Shown one piece after another: positions 1 to 11,163 of a stretch of DNA of 64,000 nt. The notes below the pieces were generated by a model. That model saw only the letters and a program-made list of their open reading frames with translations, was not told where the DNA came from and did no database searches. Origin of the DNA: Heterocephalus glaber (lineage: Eukaryota; Chordata; Mammalia; Rodentia; Bathyergidae); the NCBI RefSeq assembly GCF_000247695.1, contig NW_004624849.1, positions 2,798,589 to 2,862,588 of the forward strand, written 5' to 3'. The translations under genes and the position numbers were made by a program. Within the stretch, counting starts at the first letter, position 1, and every line of letters starts with the position of its first letter.

Positions 1-119
1 AATAATAAGAGAAAAATTAACAATGGGTTAAAAAGGTAATTTACAAAAAGTGCCAACCTCTTCAGTGAGACACTGTCATGTATGTGTTGGGATTATAAAT
101 TGATAAAACCTTTCTGGAG

Positions 120-202
120 GGCTGGCGATTTAGCTCAGTGGTTTCGCCTCCTGCTGCGCAAGTGCAAGGACCCAAGTTCGATCCCTGTACCAAAAAAAAA
201 AA
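120..202 (+). mobile_element. ID-like SINE
   Basis: A tRNA-derived SINE with A box TTAGCTCAGTGG, B box AGTTCGATCCC and an A-tail. It belongs to the 'CTGCTGCGCAAG ... AAGGACCC' sequence variant. Near-identical flanks (AAACCTTTCTGGA before, AAACCTTCCTGGA after) look like a target-site duplication. Confidence 0.9.
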
Positions 203-804
203 CCTTCCTGGAAAAATATTTATTCTTAATTTTTTGGTACCAGGAATCAAACTCCATTTCAAGGTCCTTAAAATACTTTATATACCTTTTAACCTAACAG
301 TTGGCTTTAGGAATTAATTATATATATTTTTCAAGGTTTAAGTATTAAAATGTTCATTTTAGCAGCATATATAATGCCAAAAACTTAGCAATAATGAAAA
401 CAACAGGAATTAATGTGGGGTTGGGGAATGAAACTGTGAAACCAATCGTGATGAAATATTACAGAGCTGTTTAAAGTCATACAGTTATGGGAAAGGATTT
501 TAAGATAATAACTAGATTGGAATAAAAAGCAGGATACAAAGTATTACATAGCACCTTTTTGGCTAATTGAATTTTGGAAGATTACTACCTCTTTATATTT
601 TTTTATTCTTTTCCAGATTTTCTATAATATATATTTTGCAATTAAACAAAAATGACAATTTAAAGTTATTTTCAAAGAACAGTTGATGTTCAAAAGAATA
701 TAAATACTATACAGTTGGTTCTTAGATTTTTAATTAAAATAAATTTGAAATGTAGAGATCTGTAGGATATTAACACCATTTATCTTTAGGTGATATAATT
801 TGAC

Positions 805-895
805 TTTTTTTTTTTTTTCTTGGTACCAGGGATCGAACTTGGGACCTTACACTTGCAAGGCAGGTGGCGCAACCACAGAGCTAAATCCCTGGCCC
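805..895 (-). mobile_element. ID-like SINE
   Basis: A reverse-oriented ID-like SINE: a T-run (the A-tail complement), then GGTACCAGGGATCGAAC (B-box side), ending in CTAAATCCCTGGCCC (5' end). Flanks AATTTGAC and AATTTGGC may be a short duplication. Confidence 0.88.
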
Positions 896-940
896 TAATT
901 TGGCTGTTTTTAAACTTTATTTCTATTTATTTCACAACTT

Positions 941-1056
941 TTTTTGCTGTTGTTTTTGGGGGGATTTTTTTATTTGTTTTTTGGTACCAGAGATCGAACT
1001 CGGGACCTTTCGCTTGCAAGGCACGCACTGGAACCACTAAGCTAAATCCCCGGCCC
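941..1056 (-). mobile_element. ID-like SINE with 13-bp TSD
   Basis: A reverse-oriented ID-like SINE flanked by an exact 13-bp duplication, TATTTCACAACTT, at 928-940 and 1057-1069. The T-rich tail side is interrupted, and the body runs from the GGTACCAG motif to CCCCGGCCC. The exact duplication indicates L1-machinery insertion and a fairly recent age. Confidence 0.93.
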
Positions 1057-1270
1057 TATTTCACAACTTTTGCTCAGTTAACATTACTGTTTTTATAATA
1101 AAGTTTAAAAATTAACAATCTTCTTTTAAAATTTATATTTTTACCAAAGAGTTAATAAATTCTAACCATATTTAATCCTCTATTTGATTATGTTCATCGT
1201 TTAATTTATATTATTTATATAGTTATTTTTAGATTATGTTCATTCTCACCTTTTAAAAAAATCCCTAATG

Positions 1271-1356
1271 GGGCCGGGAATTTAGCTCATTGGTTCCGCC
1301 GCCTGCGTTGCAAGCGCAAGGTCCCAAGTTTGATCGCTGGTACCAAGAAAAAAAAA
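1271..1356 (+). mobile_element. ID-like SINE with TSD
   Basis: An ID-like SINE whose A-tail runs into a second copy of the target AAAAAATCCCTAATG. The first copy lies just before the element (about 1256-1270) and the second at about 1350-1364. The A box has one change (CTCATTGG for CTCAGTGG). Confidence 0.93.
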
Positions 1357-1394
1357 ATCCCTAATGTTCCTTTTTGTGTTAAAAAGAAAAAAGC

Positions 1395-1480
1395 TGGGCT
1401 GGGGATTTAGCTCAGTGGTTCCACTGCCTGCCTCGAAAGCGCAAGGACTCGAGCTCGATCCCAGTACCAAAAAAAAAGAA
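1395..1480 (+). mobile_element. ID-like SINE
   Basis: An ID-like SINE beginning GGGCTGGGGATTTAGC, with a recognisable B box and an A-rich tail that grades into an AAAG microsatellite at about 1483-1503. Confidence 0.9.
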
Positions 1481-1502
1481 AAAGGAAAGAAAGAAAGAAA
1501 GA

Positions 1503-1676
1503 AGCTAGATATGGTGGTCCATGCTTGTAATTCCAGCTACTTGGGATACTGACGCAAGAGGGTCTTAAGTTTGAGGCCACCCTGGGCAACTCAGTGAGAC
1601 CTTGTCTCAAAATAAAAAGGGTTAGGGATTAGTTTAGTGGTAGAGTACCCCTAGGGTTGATCCTTAATACCAGAAA
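1503..1676 (+). mobile_element. B1-dID composite SINE
   Basis: The left part is 7SL-derived B1-like: ATGGTGGTCCATGCTTGTAA, then 'GAGGCCACCCTGGGCAAC', then 'GAGACCTTGTCTCAAAA'. It is followed directly by a degenerate ID-like half (TTAGTTTAGTGGTAGAG ... ACCAGAAAGG). This B1-plus-deleted-ID layout is the B1-dID dimer known from several rodent families. The copy is diverged and so older than the neighbouring IDs. Confidence 0.75.
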
Positions 1677-2411
1677 GGGGATGAGGGTTGGAGGAAGATG
1701 AACTATGGTTCCCACCAATTAATTGTATATTTCAGAATAGCTAGTACAGAGGACTCATGATGACTATATTTCCAGTACTAAATAAAAGTCACTATGTAGG
1801 TGAAAGAGCACCCACGTTATCATGTTCTTATAAACTATGTCTCTGTTCTTACTTTACTCTTAGGGAGAAGTCTTTTGTTTTCATGTCATATAAGTGAATG
1901 TGAATCATGTTCAGTTTCCTTACTCATTTGCCCAATTACTAGCCACCCTCTAGGGGAACTGATCTTTTGTAATATAATATGACAAAACAAACATTAAACC
2001 TACTGTTTCTGGGATATTCTCTTCACCAAAACTCAGGAAAAATGAGAGGAAGACGCCTCTTAATGACAGTGAATGCAAATATGTGTTCTCTCAAATAATG
2101 AGATAAGACGTCTAAATTCACATTTATTTATTTGATATATATACATGTGCACTATGTATCAGTATATAATATATTTTTGTTTTATGACTATTAAATGTGA
2201 GGTTCTGGAATGTGTTTTCAGTTGGCAGAGTTTTGAAAATGTGATTTCAACACCTTGGAGAGAGCAATAACCATCATTAAATTATGCCACTATATTTATT
2301 GTCAAAATGCAGCAAAATTAACCTGTTGAAAGCTTTATTTTGCCTTTTTGATTAGTTTGTTTAATAATACTTTCAAATTGTGACCTTTATCATAATTTCT
2401 TCCCTTAATAG

Positions 2412-2577
2412 CTTGGTGCTAACAGTGGTTTGCACATCATCATCTTTGATGAAATTGATGCCATCTGCAAACAGAGAGGGAGCATGGCTGGTAGCACTGG
2501 AGTTCATGACACTGTCGTCAATCAGTTGTTGTCCAAAATTGATGGGGTGGAGCAACTAAACAACATCCTTGTCATTG
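2412..2577 (+). CDS. NSF: NSF exon: D1 Walker B region (residues 316-370)
   Basis: This exon encodes part of the first ATPase ring (D1) of NSF, the cytosolic hexamer that uses ATP hydrolysis with SNAP adaptors to pull SNARE bundles apart after membrane fusion. The 166-nt exon starts in phase 0 after AG at 2410-2411 and ends one base into a codon before GT at 2578. Its translation begins [18 protein letters not shown]: hydrophobic strand plus DEID is the Walker B box, and its Glu is E329 in human numbering. It ends at NNILVI plus a split Gly, which runs into the sensor-1/SRH segment of the next exon. The match to the NSF family is colinear without gaps or stops, so identification is secure. 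Flanking exons share the strand and a compatible phase. Confidence 0.98.
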
Positions 2578-3364
2578 GTGTGTTTACTTTGTTTATAAAG
2601 TTCTAGTCTTCCAAAACATGAAACACATTAAGATTTGTGAAGGTTGTTATTTTGCCAGTGTCTCCAAATCAGAATCACTTGACACTGAAGAATTTGACTC
2701 ATTTAATTCAAAACTTTATAGGTAAAATAAAAGGTGAGTTTTAGTGGCTTCAGTTTATGCTCATGGCTCACTCACAGATGAAAAAGACAGCACAATGGGA
2801 TGCAGTGATTTTTCACCCTACATTACAGTAGGCCTCCCCAACTCTTCAGAGGGGATCAGGAAGTGAGCTTCAGACCCTATATTACTATTACAACTGCTTC
2901 TTTTGACTTTTATATACTGAACTTCTTAAGATGGTTTTTGAGGAGGAAAAAAAATACTGTTTTAGGAAGATTGAAAACCCCTGGCCTATGAAAAAGGGAA
3001 GGGACTTTGAAGTCAGAGAGATCATGTTCACATTGCCCCTCTATCCCTTTCACAGGGATATATTTACCCTCTCTGAACCTTACATTTTCTTCTTAATTAT
3101 TCAAATTTTTTATTACATTTACATTTTTTGCCTTATTTATGATAGTGAAATAGTAAAGCAAAGTCTCCTGGTAATTTCAGTAGAACAGATCGAGAACAAA
3201 ATGCTGCTTTTAAATTTGAGAATAAGTTGTTTTTGTATTTGACTGTTATAAAACATCCTCTCAGCTTGTTAGAGAAATTACTCTTTTTGTGTATACTAAG
3301 GGGACATTTTATCTTATTCTTTAAGCTCTGATCATTTGTTTATTGTTTTAACATTTGCATTCAG
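2578..3364 (+). other. NSF: NSF intron, 787 bp
   Basis: A phase-1 intron with GT at 2578 and AG at 3363-3364. It is AT-rich; I see no ID or B1 copy and no RNA gene. An open frame at 2931-3242 is intronic, lacks splice support and resembles no protein I know. Confidence 0.9.
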
Positions 3365-3439
3365 GAATGACCAATAGACCAGATCTGATAGATGAGGCTC
3401 TCCTTCGACCTGGAAGACTGGAAGTTAAAATGGAGATAG
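3365..3439 (+). CDS. NSF: NSF exon: D1 second region of homology with arginine fingers (372-395)
   Basis: A 75-nt symmetric exon (phase 1 on both sides). Two bases complete Gly371, then it reads [20 protein letters not shown] and on to the first base of Gly396. This is the AAA second region of homology of D1. MTNR follows the sensor-1 strand, and the two arginines in LLRPGRLE are R385 and R388, which reach the neighbouring subunit's nucleotide and couple hydrolysis around the ring. All key residues are intact. The donor is the strong GTAAGC at 3440. Skipping this exon would keep the frame but remove the fingers. Confidence 0.98.
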
Positions 3440-3661
3440 GTAAGCAGATCTGTTACTGATGGATGTGTGTGTCTGTGTGTACTTATACATATGTAAATGC
3501 ATGTAGCAGAGTTCATTGACAGGAGCAATGTCACATAACTTAATATTTGTTAGAAAAGTTACATCATGAGAACCAGTTGTTTACGTGTTTGAATACCTAG
3601 AGAGATTATAATCTCTGATGAGTTCTGGAAACTGGGAAAATGTCTGATCTGTTTTTATCAG
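3440..3661 (+). other. NSF: NSF intron, 222 bp
   Basis: The shortest intron in the window, phase 1, with donor GTAAGC and an acceptor after a T-rich stretch (TTTTTATCAG ending at 3661). It contains a short TG-rich run near 3463-3480 and nothing else notable. Confidence 0.92.
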
Positions 3662-3849
3662 GCTTGCCAGATGAAAAAGGTCGACTACAGATCCTTCACA
3701 TCCACACAGCAAGGATGAGAGATCATCAGTTACTCTCTACTGACGTAGACATTAAAGAACTGGCTGTGGAAACCAAGAATTTCAGTGGTGCTGAACTGGA
3801 GGGTCTGGTGCGAGCAGCACAGTCCACTGCTATGAACAGACATATAAAG
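3662..3849 (+). CDS. NSF: NSF exon: D1 small subdomain (397-458)
   Basis: A 188-nt exon starting with two bases that complete Gly396, then [19 protein letters not shown], and ending at MNRHIK in phase 0 before GT at 3850. It forms the helical small subdomain of D1 that packs against the next subunit. [14 protein letters not shown] carries the conserved AAA sensor-2-region G-A-E/D-L pattern. Against the human and mouse sequence as I remember it, residue 416 is Asp rather than Gly (RMRDHQ) and 422 is Thr rather than Ala (LLSTDVD); both should be checked. The open frame continues about 95 nt into the intron and stops, which is read-through rather than an alternative end. Confidence 0.97.
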
Positions 3850-4383
3850 GTCAGGAAAAGCAATTTAAATCAATTAGGCATTTGCTGTCCTCTAAATACC
3901 AAGCTGGCATTCTTTCTCTTTCTTTTCAAGCATGCAGATTGCTAGATTAATGCTGACACTTGATAGAGCAGTGAGATGGTAAAAATAGTTAAGAATCACT
4001 TGTACACTGTTAAATCTACAGAATAGCAGGAAGAAAGGCAGTGGTAGCATCTGCCCAGTGATAACCGCCAACTCACCTATCTTAGGTTGCCAGCATCTGA
4101 CACAGACATGTGAAGCACAGATTTTGAAAAAAAATTTTAAATCTTTGCTGTATATTAAGTTGTAATGTGTTGGAAGTTGGATAGTCTATCTACTAGAATT
4201 ACAAGGGCTGCTTCATTCAGTAAATATACTGAATATTTGGTATTTTTGAGGCCTTAGGCTGGAGACACAAAGATAATAAATTATGACCTCTTCCTTCAAG
4301 AAATTCAGAATGGCAAAAGAGACATGTTTGAAAATTACATGGTAATGTTATAGGCACTATGGTAGAAATACGTACCATGATAC

Positions 4384-4493
4384 TTTCTTTCTTTCTTTCT
4401 TTCTTTATTTTGGGGAGGGTAACCAGGGACCGAACTGGGGTCCTTGGACTTGTGAGGCAGGCGGCAGAACCACTGAGCTAAATCCCCATCCCA
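4384..4493 (-). mobile_element. ID-like SINE with CTTT-rich tail
   Basis: A reverse-oriented ID-like SINE. The tail side is a CTTT repeat (4384-4406) grown from the A-tail. The body has ACCAGGGACCGAACTGGG on the B-box side and GAGCTAAATCCCCATCCC at the 5' end. ATGATA occurs on both sides and may be the target duplication. Confidence 0.85.
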
Positions 4494-5199
4494 ATGATAG
4501 TTTTATTTTGATGAAGTGCTCTTGATTCTTGCCTAACTCCTCTTTTCTTCACTTTTTATTTTACCATGTGTGAATAGATGACTCTTAGATTTAGATCTCA
4601 TCTCTTGAGAGTATCTGTCTCCTACGTTCAGATTTGTACTAAACACCCCCACCTGGATATTTTCTCAGCCTCAAATTTAGTATTCAAAAAACAACCTTCA
4701 TAGTCCTTCTTTAAACTACTTTTCTTCCTGCTTCTATTTCCCTGTGTATTACAGTTTACCAAGCTTTAAACTTGAGGATTATCTTCGATTGCTGCACCTA
4801 CATTAGGTTGTTTGCCAATACTCTCAATTCTATCTTGGCATAGTATTTTTCAGTTCTCACTACCACCACCCTCCTTCTTTTTAACCTTAACCTTCCCCTT
4901 TGAGTTCCTTCATGACTCCCCATATTGTGTACAGTCTTTAATGTCCTCTAGTTTTTCCAGATGCTTTCCTAATTATTCTCCATACATGTCAGCCAAACTA
5001 AAATTATCAGACATTGATTTATTTTTCATACTCTTTCCTCTTGACTCTCTTGCTTCATTTAAGATCTTTACCCTCTACTTTCATCTGTCTTTTCATTACT
5101 TGACTCATATTCTACCCTTTCCTCTAATCTTTTCTGATTCTCTTTCTGAAATAGTAATTATCATTTATGGTATCACCCATTAACTTTGGTTCAAAATAG

Positions 5200-5830
5200 A
5201 TTTATCCAGTAACTACAATATGCCATATACTGTGCTAGGAGTTAATGTTACAGCTGAAAGAAATAAATTGCCTACCACTGAGCAACTCATAGTCAAATCC
5301 TCCATGTGCAGTAATAGTATATTCATGGGCCAGGGATTTAGCTCAGTGGTTTTGCCACCTGCTGTGCAAGTGCAAGGACCCAAGTTCGATTCCTGGTACC
5401 AAAAAAAAAAAAAAAGAAAGTATATGCAAGGTAAGAAAGCGAAAAGGTATTAGGTGTGGACAATTTGTGGGGTGAGAAAAATGTTACAAACGAATTTTGT
5501 AGATAGATATGAATGTCTCTTGGTGGGTAGAGAAAAGAACAAATGCAAAGGAACAGATGCAAAATGTCATGATATGTTGAATAATTTAGGATTGTTTCTG
5601 CATGGAAGTTAGGGGAGGAGTGCTCAAGAGAGACATTGTTGAGAATAAGTAAGGAATACTAAAGCAGGGGATGAAACGCAAAGAGCCTGTTATATTCTAC
5701 TTAGAAATGTGGACTTTTTCTGTGAGTAGTGCTAAGCCATTGAAGTGTTTTACAAATAGTAGTAACATAGTGTTAAAACATGAAATCACTCTGCCAACTG
5801 TGTTAAATGGAATATTTAGAGAAGTGGAGT
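5200..5830. repeat. Ancient mammalian-wide repeat (family uncertain)
   Basis: Text such as CAATATGCCATATACTGTGC and, after the ID insertion, GCCATTGAAGTGTTTTACAA resembles an old LINE-like repeat also seen at 18690-20950 and 49500-49930. It is highly diverged. I cannot name the subfamily from memory. Confidence 0.45.
5327..5415 (+). mobile_element. ID-like SINE
   Basis: A near-full ID-like SINE of the 'CTGCTGTGCAAG ... AAGGACCC' variant, with intact A box, B box AAGTTCGATTCC and a 15-nt A-tail. AGTATAT occurs on both sides as a short possible duplication. Confidence 0.9.
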
Positions 5831-7687
5831 TTGCAGCACATAAAAGAAGAACTTATATAACAGATCAGGCAGGAAATAATAAAAGTCTGAAGAGTTAGAT
5901 GATGCTGTTTAGTTTTTTGGTTGTATCTTGTGAGTGGTTCTAGATCAGGAATTAAACTGTGGCCCATTTGCTGAGTCCAATCAACCACCAGTTTTTATGA
6001 ATAAAGTTACTTTGAAACACAAGCACACCATTTATTTGTCTCTTGTCTGTGACTGCTTTCATGCTCTAATGGCAGAATTGAGTATTTGCAACAGAAAATG
6101 TCACCTAAAAAGCCTAGAATACTTACCATCTGGCTCTTTACAAAAACTTTGCTTTCCCTATTCTAAACTTTAAGTCTGTATCTTATGCATCTCTGAATCT
6201 CCCACAGAACTCCAAAAACCTAAATACTGAGCACATAGTAGATGTTCAGTAAATATCTTTAAATGAATAAATCTGTATATGTATTCTGAATCAAAACTCT
6301 ATCCCTAAGTCATAATTCCCCTACATAATAGAAGTGATTTTGTTTTAGCTCATTTTTGTCAATGGTTTGGGTAGTGTGGGAATATAGTATTGGGTCTTCT
6401 ATAGAATAGATCTATGTAGGGCATATTTTTCATTCTTTTTCCTTGCTGTGGAAATATCTTAGTAAGAAGTGATGGTGACTTCTATAAGAATTATGTAAAT
6501 GATGTGGAAATTGCTCCATACTGACTCTTCATCTCAGGCCCTGTAAGTGTGTCCTGATACACTACACAATAACAGTTTACTGATTATCTGATTTTTGTAT
6601 GGATTGGCCACATGATTTTTCTTTTAGTCATTTGTCATTTTTACCACAATAAACCTCTCTGAAGATGTCACTCTGAGCCATTGTATCACTGAGAAATGTG
6701 GTTTCTTTAAGAATACATTGATTTATCTACATATGAGGAAAGAGGAATGGTGGAAAGATTGCATAGTCAAGAAGTGTGATTATGCATTACAATTCTTTGG
6801 CCTTTGTTTCTGACCTGTCAAGGAGATATTCTACCTATTTTACCAGGTTTTAGTGAGAATGAAACCAAATACTGTACATGGAAGTACCTTATAAACTATA
6901 TAAATACTAGTTATTTTTGTTATTATTGGCTAATTTGAGAGAATATCACGTACATCTTTTTTCAGTATCTGGGTTTCTGATTTTTATTGATTATTTGCAA
7001 TTATAATTTTTCTAATTGTAAGATTTAGCTTACACTGTATAGAATATACTATTCTTCAGATTTACAGATAAGTAATGCAAATGGTTGTCATTATTTCCCT
7101 CACTTTTGTCATGTACTTAATATTCCTCCTCCTTTCCTTCCCTTTTGTGCTGGGAACTAATATGTATTTATCTGCATTTTTTAAAGTCTGCATTGTCAAA
7201 GGGTTTCTAAACATTATCTTCCCAACAGGATGACAGTTCAGTGGAACAAAAGACAGTAGTTAGTAGATAGTTTTCCCAAAGCTGTAGATGTTCATAGCTT
7301 TACTTGTAGTGATTGATAAGTTGATTAGAACTTTCAAACAACCACATCATTCAGTTGTTTGTTATGATATACTTTCTTCATAGTATAAAAATGTATTATG
7401 TGTTACTTTGCTTCCTTTTCAAAAAATATAGACCTAAACAAAGATTTAGTCAGGTGATTAAACAAGTCTTTGTTAAACTTTTTTTTTTTTTCAGATTTTC
7501 TGAAACAACTAGAAAATCCAGCCATAAACACCTGATGTTTATGTCATTTGTACTTGAACCCATGTTTTGAGTTAAATAAAATTCATGTGATATTTGGTTA
7601 TTTTTATCTCTAAAGAAATTTTTGCTTCAGGTAAAGAAAGTCTATAACCTAAGTTTCTTCTCCAGTCTGTTTTAAGAATAAATTGGA

Positions 7688-7716
7688 GACACACACACAC
7701 ACACACACATGCACGC
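7688..7716. repeat. AC/GC dinucleotide microsatellite
   Basis: A run of about 12 AC units followed by TGCACGCGCGC. A simple repeat that could be length-variable. Confidence 0.9.
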
Positions 7717-8229
7717 GCGCAGGCACTTTACTACTGAATTAAAACTCTGAGTTATATTTGCTGAATTTCAATAAAATTATTTCTTTCCTGTAGACTTTTT
7801 GATTAAGGTCATTATACCTTTAATTTAAGAGAGGAAAGATAAGAACTTTGAAAGGTCAGAATTAAAAGGTTATGAAATTTAAGGGTGACCACTTGATATT
7901 TGCTAGTGTTGAAATACAAGTTTATGAGTTTCTGTGGATATAAGCTGAAAGATGCTGCCTCTTCTATATTGATTGTTATAAATAAAATACAGAAAATATC
8001 TTACTAATTCAAACAAATGAGAAAAATTTTCTAAATGAGTAAAAATTCAGAATTGTTCATTTTTTAAAATAAGATTTTACCAATTTTGATAAAACAGTAA
8101 AAGTTGACTGAGGAATTTCTAGAAAATTTATTTTAATGAAGAAGTAGGAATAATTTACCATTGAAATATTACTTATAAATAGGTAACTTTTGAAGTTCCT
8201 AGAGTCCTGAAAACAACTTGTTCTAAACG

Positions 8230-8665
8230 AACTCTTCCACCAGCCATTTAAAAAATTTTTTAAAGTTTTAATTGTCACATAGTAATTGTACATATTGATA
8301 GGGTACAATGTAATATTTCAATAGATATATGTAAGCGTAATGATTGGATCTGGACAAATGGCATATCCATCACCTCAAGTATTTATCATTTCTCTATTTG
8401 AGAACATTCAAAATCCTCACTATGGGCTATTCTGAAATACACAATGAATTCTCATCAACCATAGCTCCTCTGCTGTACTACAGAACACTAGAAATTATTC
8501 CTGCTATCTAATGTGTTCCTATCCCATTAGTCTCCCTCTTAATTCCCTCCCTGCCCTTTAGTTTCTGATAACCACTATTCTACTGTCTATTTCTATGAGA
8601 TGAGCTTTTTTAGCTTTCAGATAAGTAAGAATATGTGGTATTTATTTTTCTGTACCAGACTGATT
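8230..8665 (-). mobile_element. L1 3'-end fragment, antisense
   Basis: The + strand reads like the complement of an old mammalian L1 3' UTR: TACATATTGATAGGGTACAA, CATATCCATCACCTCAAGTA, then GATAACCACTATTCTACTGT. It is moderately diverged and 5'-truncated relative to L1. Confidence 0.7.
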
Positions 8666-9121
8666 GACTTTTAATTCATAGAGTAAATCTTAGTAGTGAA
8701 AGGACAAGTTTCACACCAGCTTCAGTGCTAAAATTTTTTTTTTTGGCAAACCCTGAAAAACAAGATTTTTCTTTAAGATTGCTGTATTTTTCTATCATTT
8801 GAATTCAATTTTACTGTAAGAGCAAATAAAAATACAAAATGTCATGTTAAAAGTAAGGCTGGTAGCTTCATTGGGATTTTAATATGATTCTGTTAGACCT
8901 TGCTTCTTCACCCTTGCATTAGAGTTTGCACGTTATAGACTCCTTTTAGGTGTAATGAGAAGTTTTAATCAGAGTTAAAACCATAACAGTACTTAAGAAG
9001 GATATCTTCTATCTGCCCTTTTAATGACTTATGAAAACCACTAGGTTTATACAAATACGAAATAATATGATATGATGAAATGACATGATGTGTATGGACA
9101 TACTTTATAAACTGTAAAGAA

Positions 9122-9200
9122 CATAGGGCTGAGAATATAACTCAGTGGTAGAGTGAGTTACTAGCATATGCAAGGCCCTGGGCTCAATCCCCAGCACCAA
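9122..9200 (+). mobile_element. Old ID SINE
   Basis: A classic ID layout: GGGCTGAGAATATAACTCAG, then CTAGCATATGCAAGGCCCTG and CAATCCCCAGCACCAA. Its sequence (GTAGAG, CCTGGGC) is nearer the standard rodent ID consensus than the young subfamily here, suggesting an older wave. Confidence 0.8.
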
Positions 9201-9471
9201 CCAAATAAGAGAAGAAAAAACTAATAGAGATTTATATAGTATGAATATCAAAATTCTTTCACGGAGGTGCCTGTTTCCTGTAACACTTTTCCCTTTTTTT
9301 AACACTTTACCTTTTTTAAAACTTAGGAATTCCAAATAAATGTGATTAATATTATCAAATACTTAATATATGGGCAATGAAAGCCCTAGTAATACTCTAA
9401 ATGCCAATTGTTGCATTTAAGTAGATTTGTCTACTTTAATGTTGTTACCTTCTCTTTAAAAGTATGGAAAA

Positions 9472-9515
9472 AGTGCAAGGACCCGAGTTCAATCCCCGGT
9501 ACCAAAAAAAAAAAA
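9472..9515 (+). mobile_element. 5'-truncated ID SINE with TSD
   Basis: Only the 3' part of an ID-like SINE is present (AGTGCAAGGACCCGAGTTC through CCGGTACC and A-tail). The A box is missing. Flanks AAAAGTATGGAAA and AAAAATATGGAAA form a target-site duplication, so it entered already truncated. Confidence 0.85.
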
Positions 9516-9527
9516 TATGGAAATTAA

Positions 9528-9894
9528 TGTAGTATCTGTATGGCTTATCTCCTCAAAGTTCATGTGTTCAGAGCTTGGTCCCCAGGATAGCAATATTGGG
9601 AGGTGCTGTGAAATCTTTGAGGCAGGGCATAGTTTGAGGTCTTTAGGTCATTAGGGCACTGCCCTTGGAAGGGATTGATGTACCTCGTGGCAGGGTTCTT
9701 ATGAAAGCCTGAGCCTGGTCTCACCCAGTCTCACTCAGGCTTCCTGTTTAGCACTGTGAGTTCTTCCTCCCCCTTGCCAGAGCCTACATCATGTCATTTG
9801 GACTTTCACCCTCCCAAACTGGGAGCTAAATGAACCTTTATTTAGAAAGTTACCTTGTCTTGGGCATTGCAGTAGTACAAAACAGCGTATCACA
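9528..9894 (+). mobile_element. Probable MaLR-type solo LTR
   Basis: A roughly 367-bp stretch starting TG and ending CA. It has internal text typical of mammalian MaLR LTRs: AATATTGGGAGGTGCTGTGA, 'GGTCATTAGGGCACTGCCC', then near the end GGGAGCTAAATGAACCTTTA and CAGTAGTACAAAACAG. No internal retroviral coding sequence is next to it, so it is a solo LTR. The family is assigned from remembered motif order only. Confidence 0.6.
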
Positions 9895-9935
9895 GAGGTT
9901 ATACACAAATCCATTCTATTTGTAAAAGAGTCTAG

Positions 9936-10010
9936 GATGGCTGAGGATATAGCTAAGTGATAGAGTATTTGTCTAGCATGTACTTAAAATTCAATGACAC
10001 TAGAATATGT
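9936..10010 (+). mobile_element. Degenerate old ID SINE
   Basis: TGGCTGAGGATATAGCTAAG followed by TAGAGTATTTGTCTAGCATG matches the ID 5' half. The 3' half is badly decayed and no tail is left. Confidence 0.6.
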
Positions 10011-11069
10011 AGGGAAAAATGGGAAAGACTTATCTGTAATACCCCTTGTCTTTCTTTCCCTCTCCAGAGCCAACATTTGGGATATACCTTTATAGTTTGT
10101 TTTCTTCATCTTTACATTCGTATATATATGTAATTTTTTTAGTGGACATTAATGGATTTGTACTACAACCAGGCATGTCCATTCTACATCCTGCGGGTTG
10201 GACACACCAGTGTTATAATTTAAAAACTAAAAATTAACAAAAGTTGTTTCGTACCTAAATTAACTATTATATATTTTACACGTGTCCCAAGATAATTCCT
10301 CTTCACGCAGTGCACCCCAGGCAAGACAGGCAATTCCAACTCATGGGCTGCAGGTTGGACACCTTTTTTACTTGCCAAAATGTCTTAGCTTTCCATGTCA
10401 ATACGTGTAAATCTCCTTTGTTATTTTGGACAAATGTGCAGTATTCTAGAATATTACCACAAAATTTAAAATGCAGAATCCATGAGGGCGAGAAACTTAT
10501 GTTTTATTTAGTGTTATTGTCTTTAATTTCTAGGGCACACAGTAAATAGGATAAATGAATGAAGAATTTGCTTAACATATAGATTACTTCCAGTTATAAC
10601 TGTTAAAATAATACTGTTGTGAAAACCCTTGTCTGTGCTTCCTTATATACATATGTAAGGGAGTCATTTTCTAGGATAGATATCTACTTGTATTATTGAA
10701 GATGAGGTTTCACTGTCTTCTAGCTTTTAGTATTGCCAGTGAAGATATGGTATTAGTCTTATTCTGCTTCTTTATAGACAACATACTTTTGTCTCTCAGA
10801 GAGGTTCTTAAAAGACTCTTCATCTTCGGTACTTATAAAATCACAGCAGTTTGTCTTGACAGATCTGTGTTTTTTGTTTTTTGTTTATTTCCACTTACTC
10901 TGATCAGCATACGTTGAACTTTTGAAACTATACAGACATATATCTTTCTTGAGCTATGGAATTTTTTTGTTTGTTTCTTCTCTGTTAGTCTTTCTGTTCT
11001 CTGCTTCTGTGGTTCCTATTATATCAATGTTAAGACATCTGAATATATCTTCCATGCCTTTTTTTTATC

Positions 11070-11146
11070 TTTTTGCAGTGCTAGGAATTGAACCAAGGCC
11101 TTGCACGTGCTAAGCAAGCACTCTACTGCTGAGTCACATCCTTAAC
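11070..11146 (-). mobile_element. Old ID SINE
   Basis: Reverse-oriented: GTGCTAGGAATTGAACCAAG, then CTAAGCAAGCACTCTACTGC and GAGTCACATCCTTAACC. It matches the standard ID sequence and is clearly older than the ID immediately downstream. Confidence 0.78.
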
Positions 11147-11163
11147 CTCCTTCCATGATTTTT

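Larger units (their letters stand above)
1..2411 (+). other. NSF: NSF intron (3' part), upstream of the Walker B exon
   Basis: This is non-coding sequence ahead of the first visible exon, ending in a normal acceptor (AG at 2410-2411). It holds ID-like SINEs at 120-202, 805-895, 941-1056, 1271-1356 and 1395-1480 and a B1-dID composite at 1503-1676. From about 1680 to 2411 the DNA is AT-rich and I recognise nothing in it. Short open frames here come from SINE sequence or chance. Confidence 0.85.

Noticed and set aside
120..200. tRNA-like sequence with A and B boxes (as a tRNA gene)
   Set aside because: It has no complete cloverleaf acceptor pairing, ends in an A-tail and has a TSD. The same sequence recurs tens of times. 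It is an ID-like SINE.
3640..3945. 101-residue open frame covering an NSF exon
   Set aside because: Residues 8 to about 70 are genuine NSF exon sequence. The start lies in the upstream intron and the end is read-through past the donor at 3850, so it is not a separate gene or a supported isoform.
4812..5183. 123-residue + strand open frame
   Set aside because: Low-complexity Phe/Leu/Ser-rich translation of CT-rich, repeat-like intron sequence with no domain or splice support.
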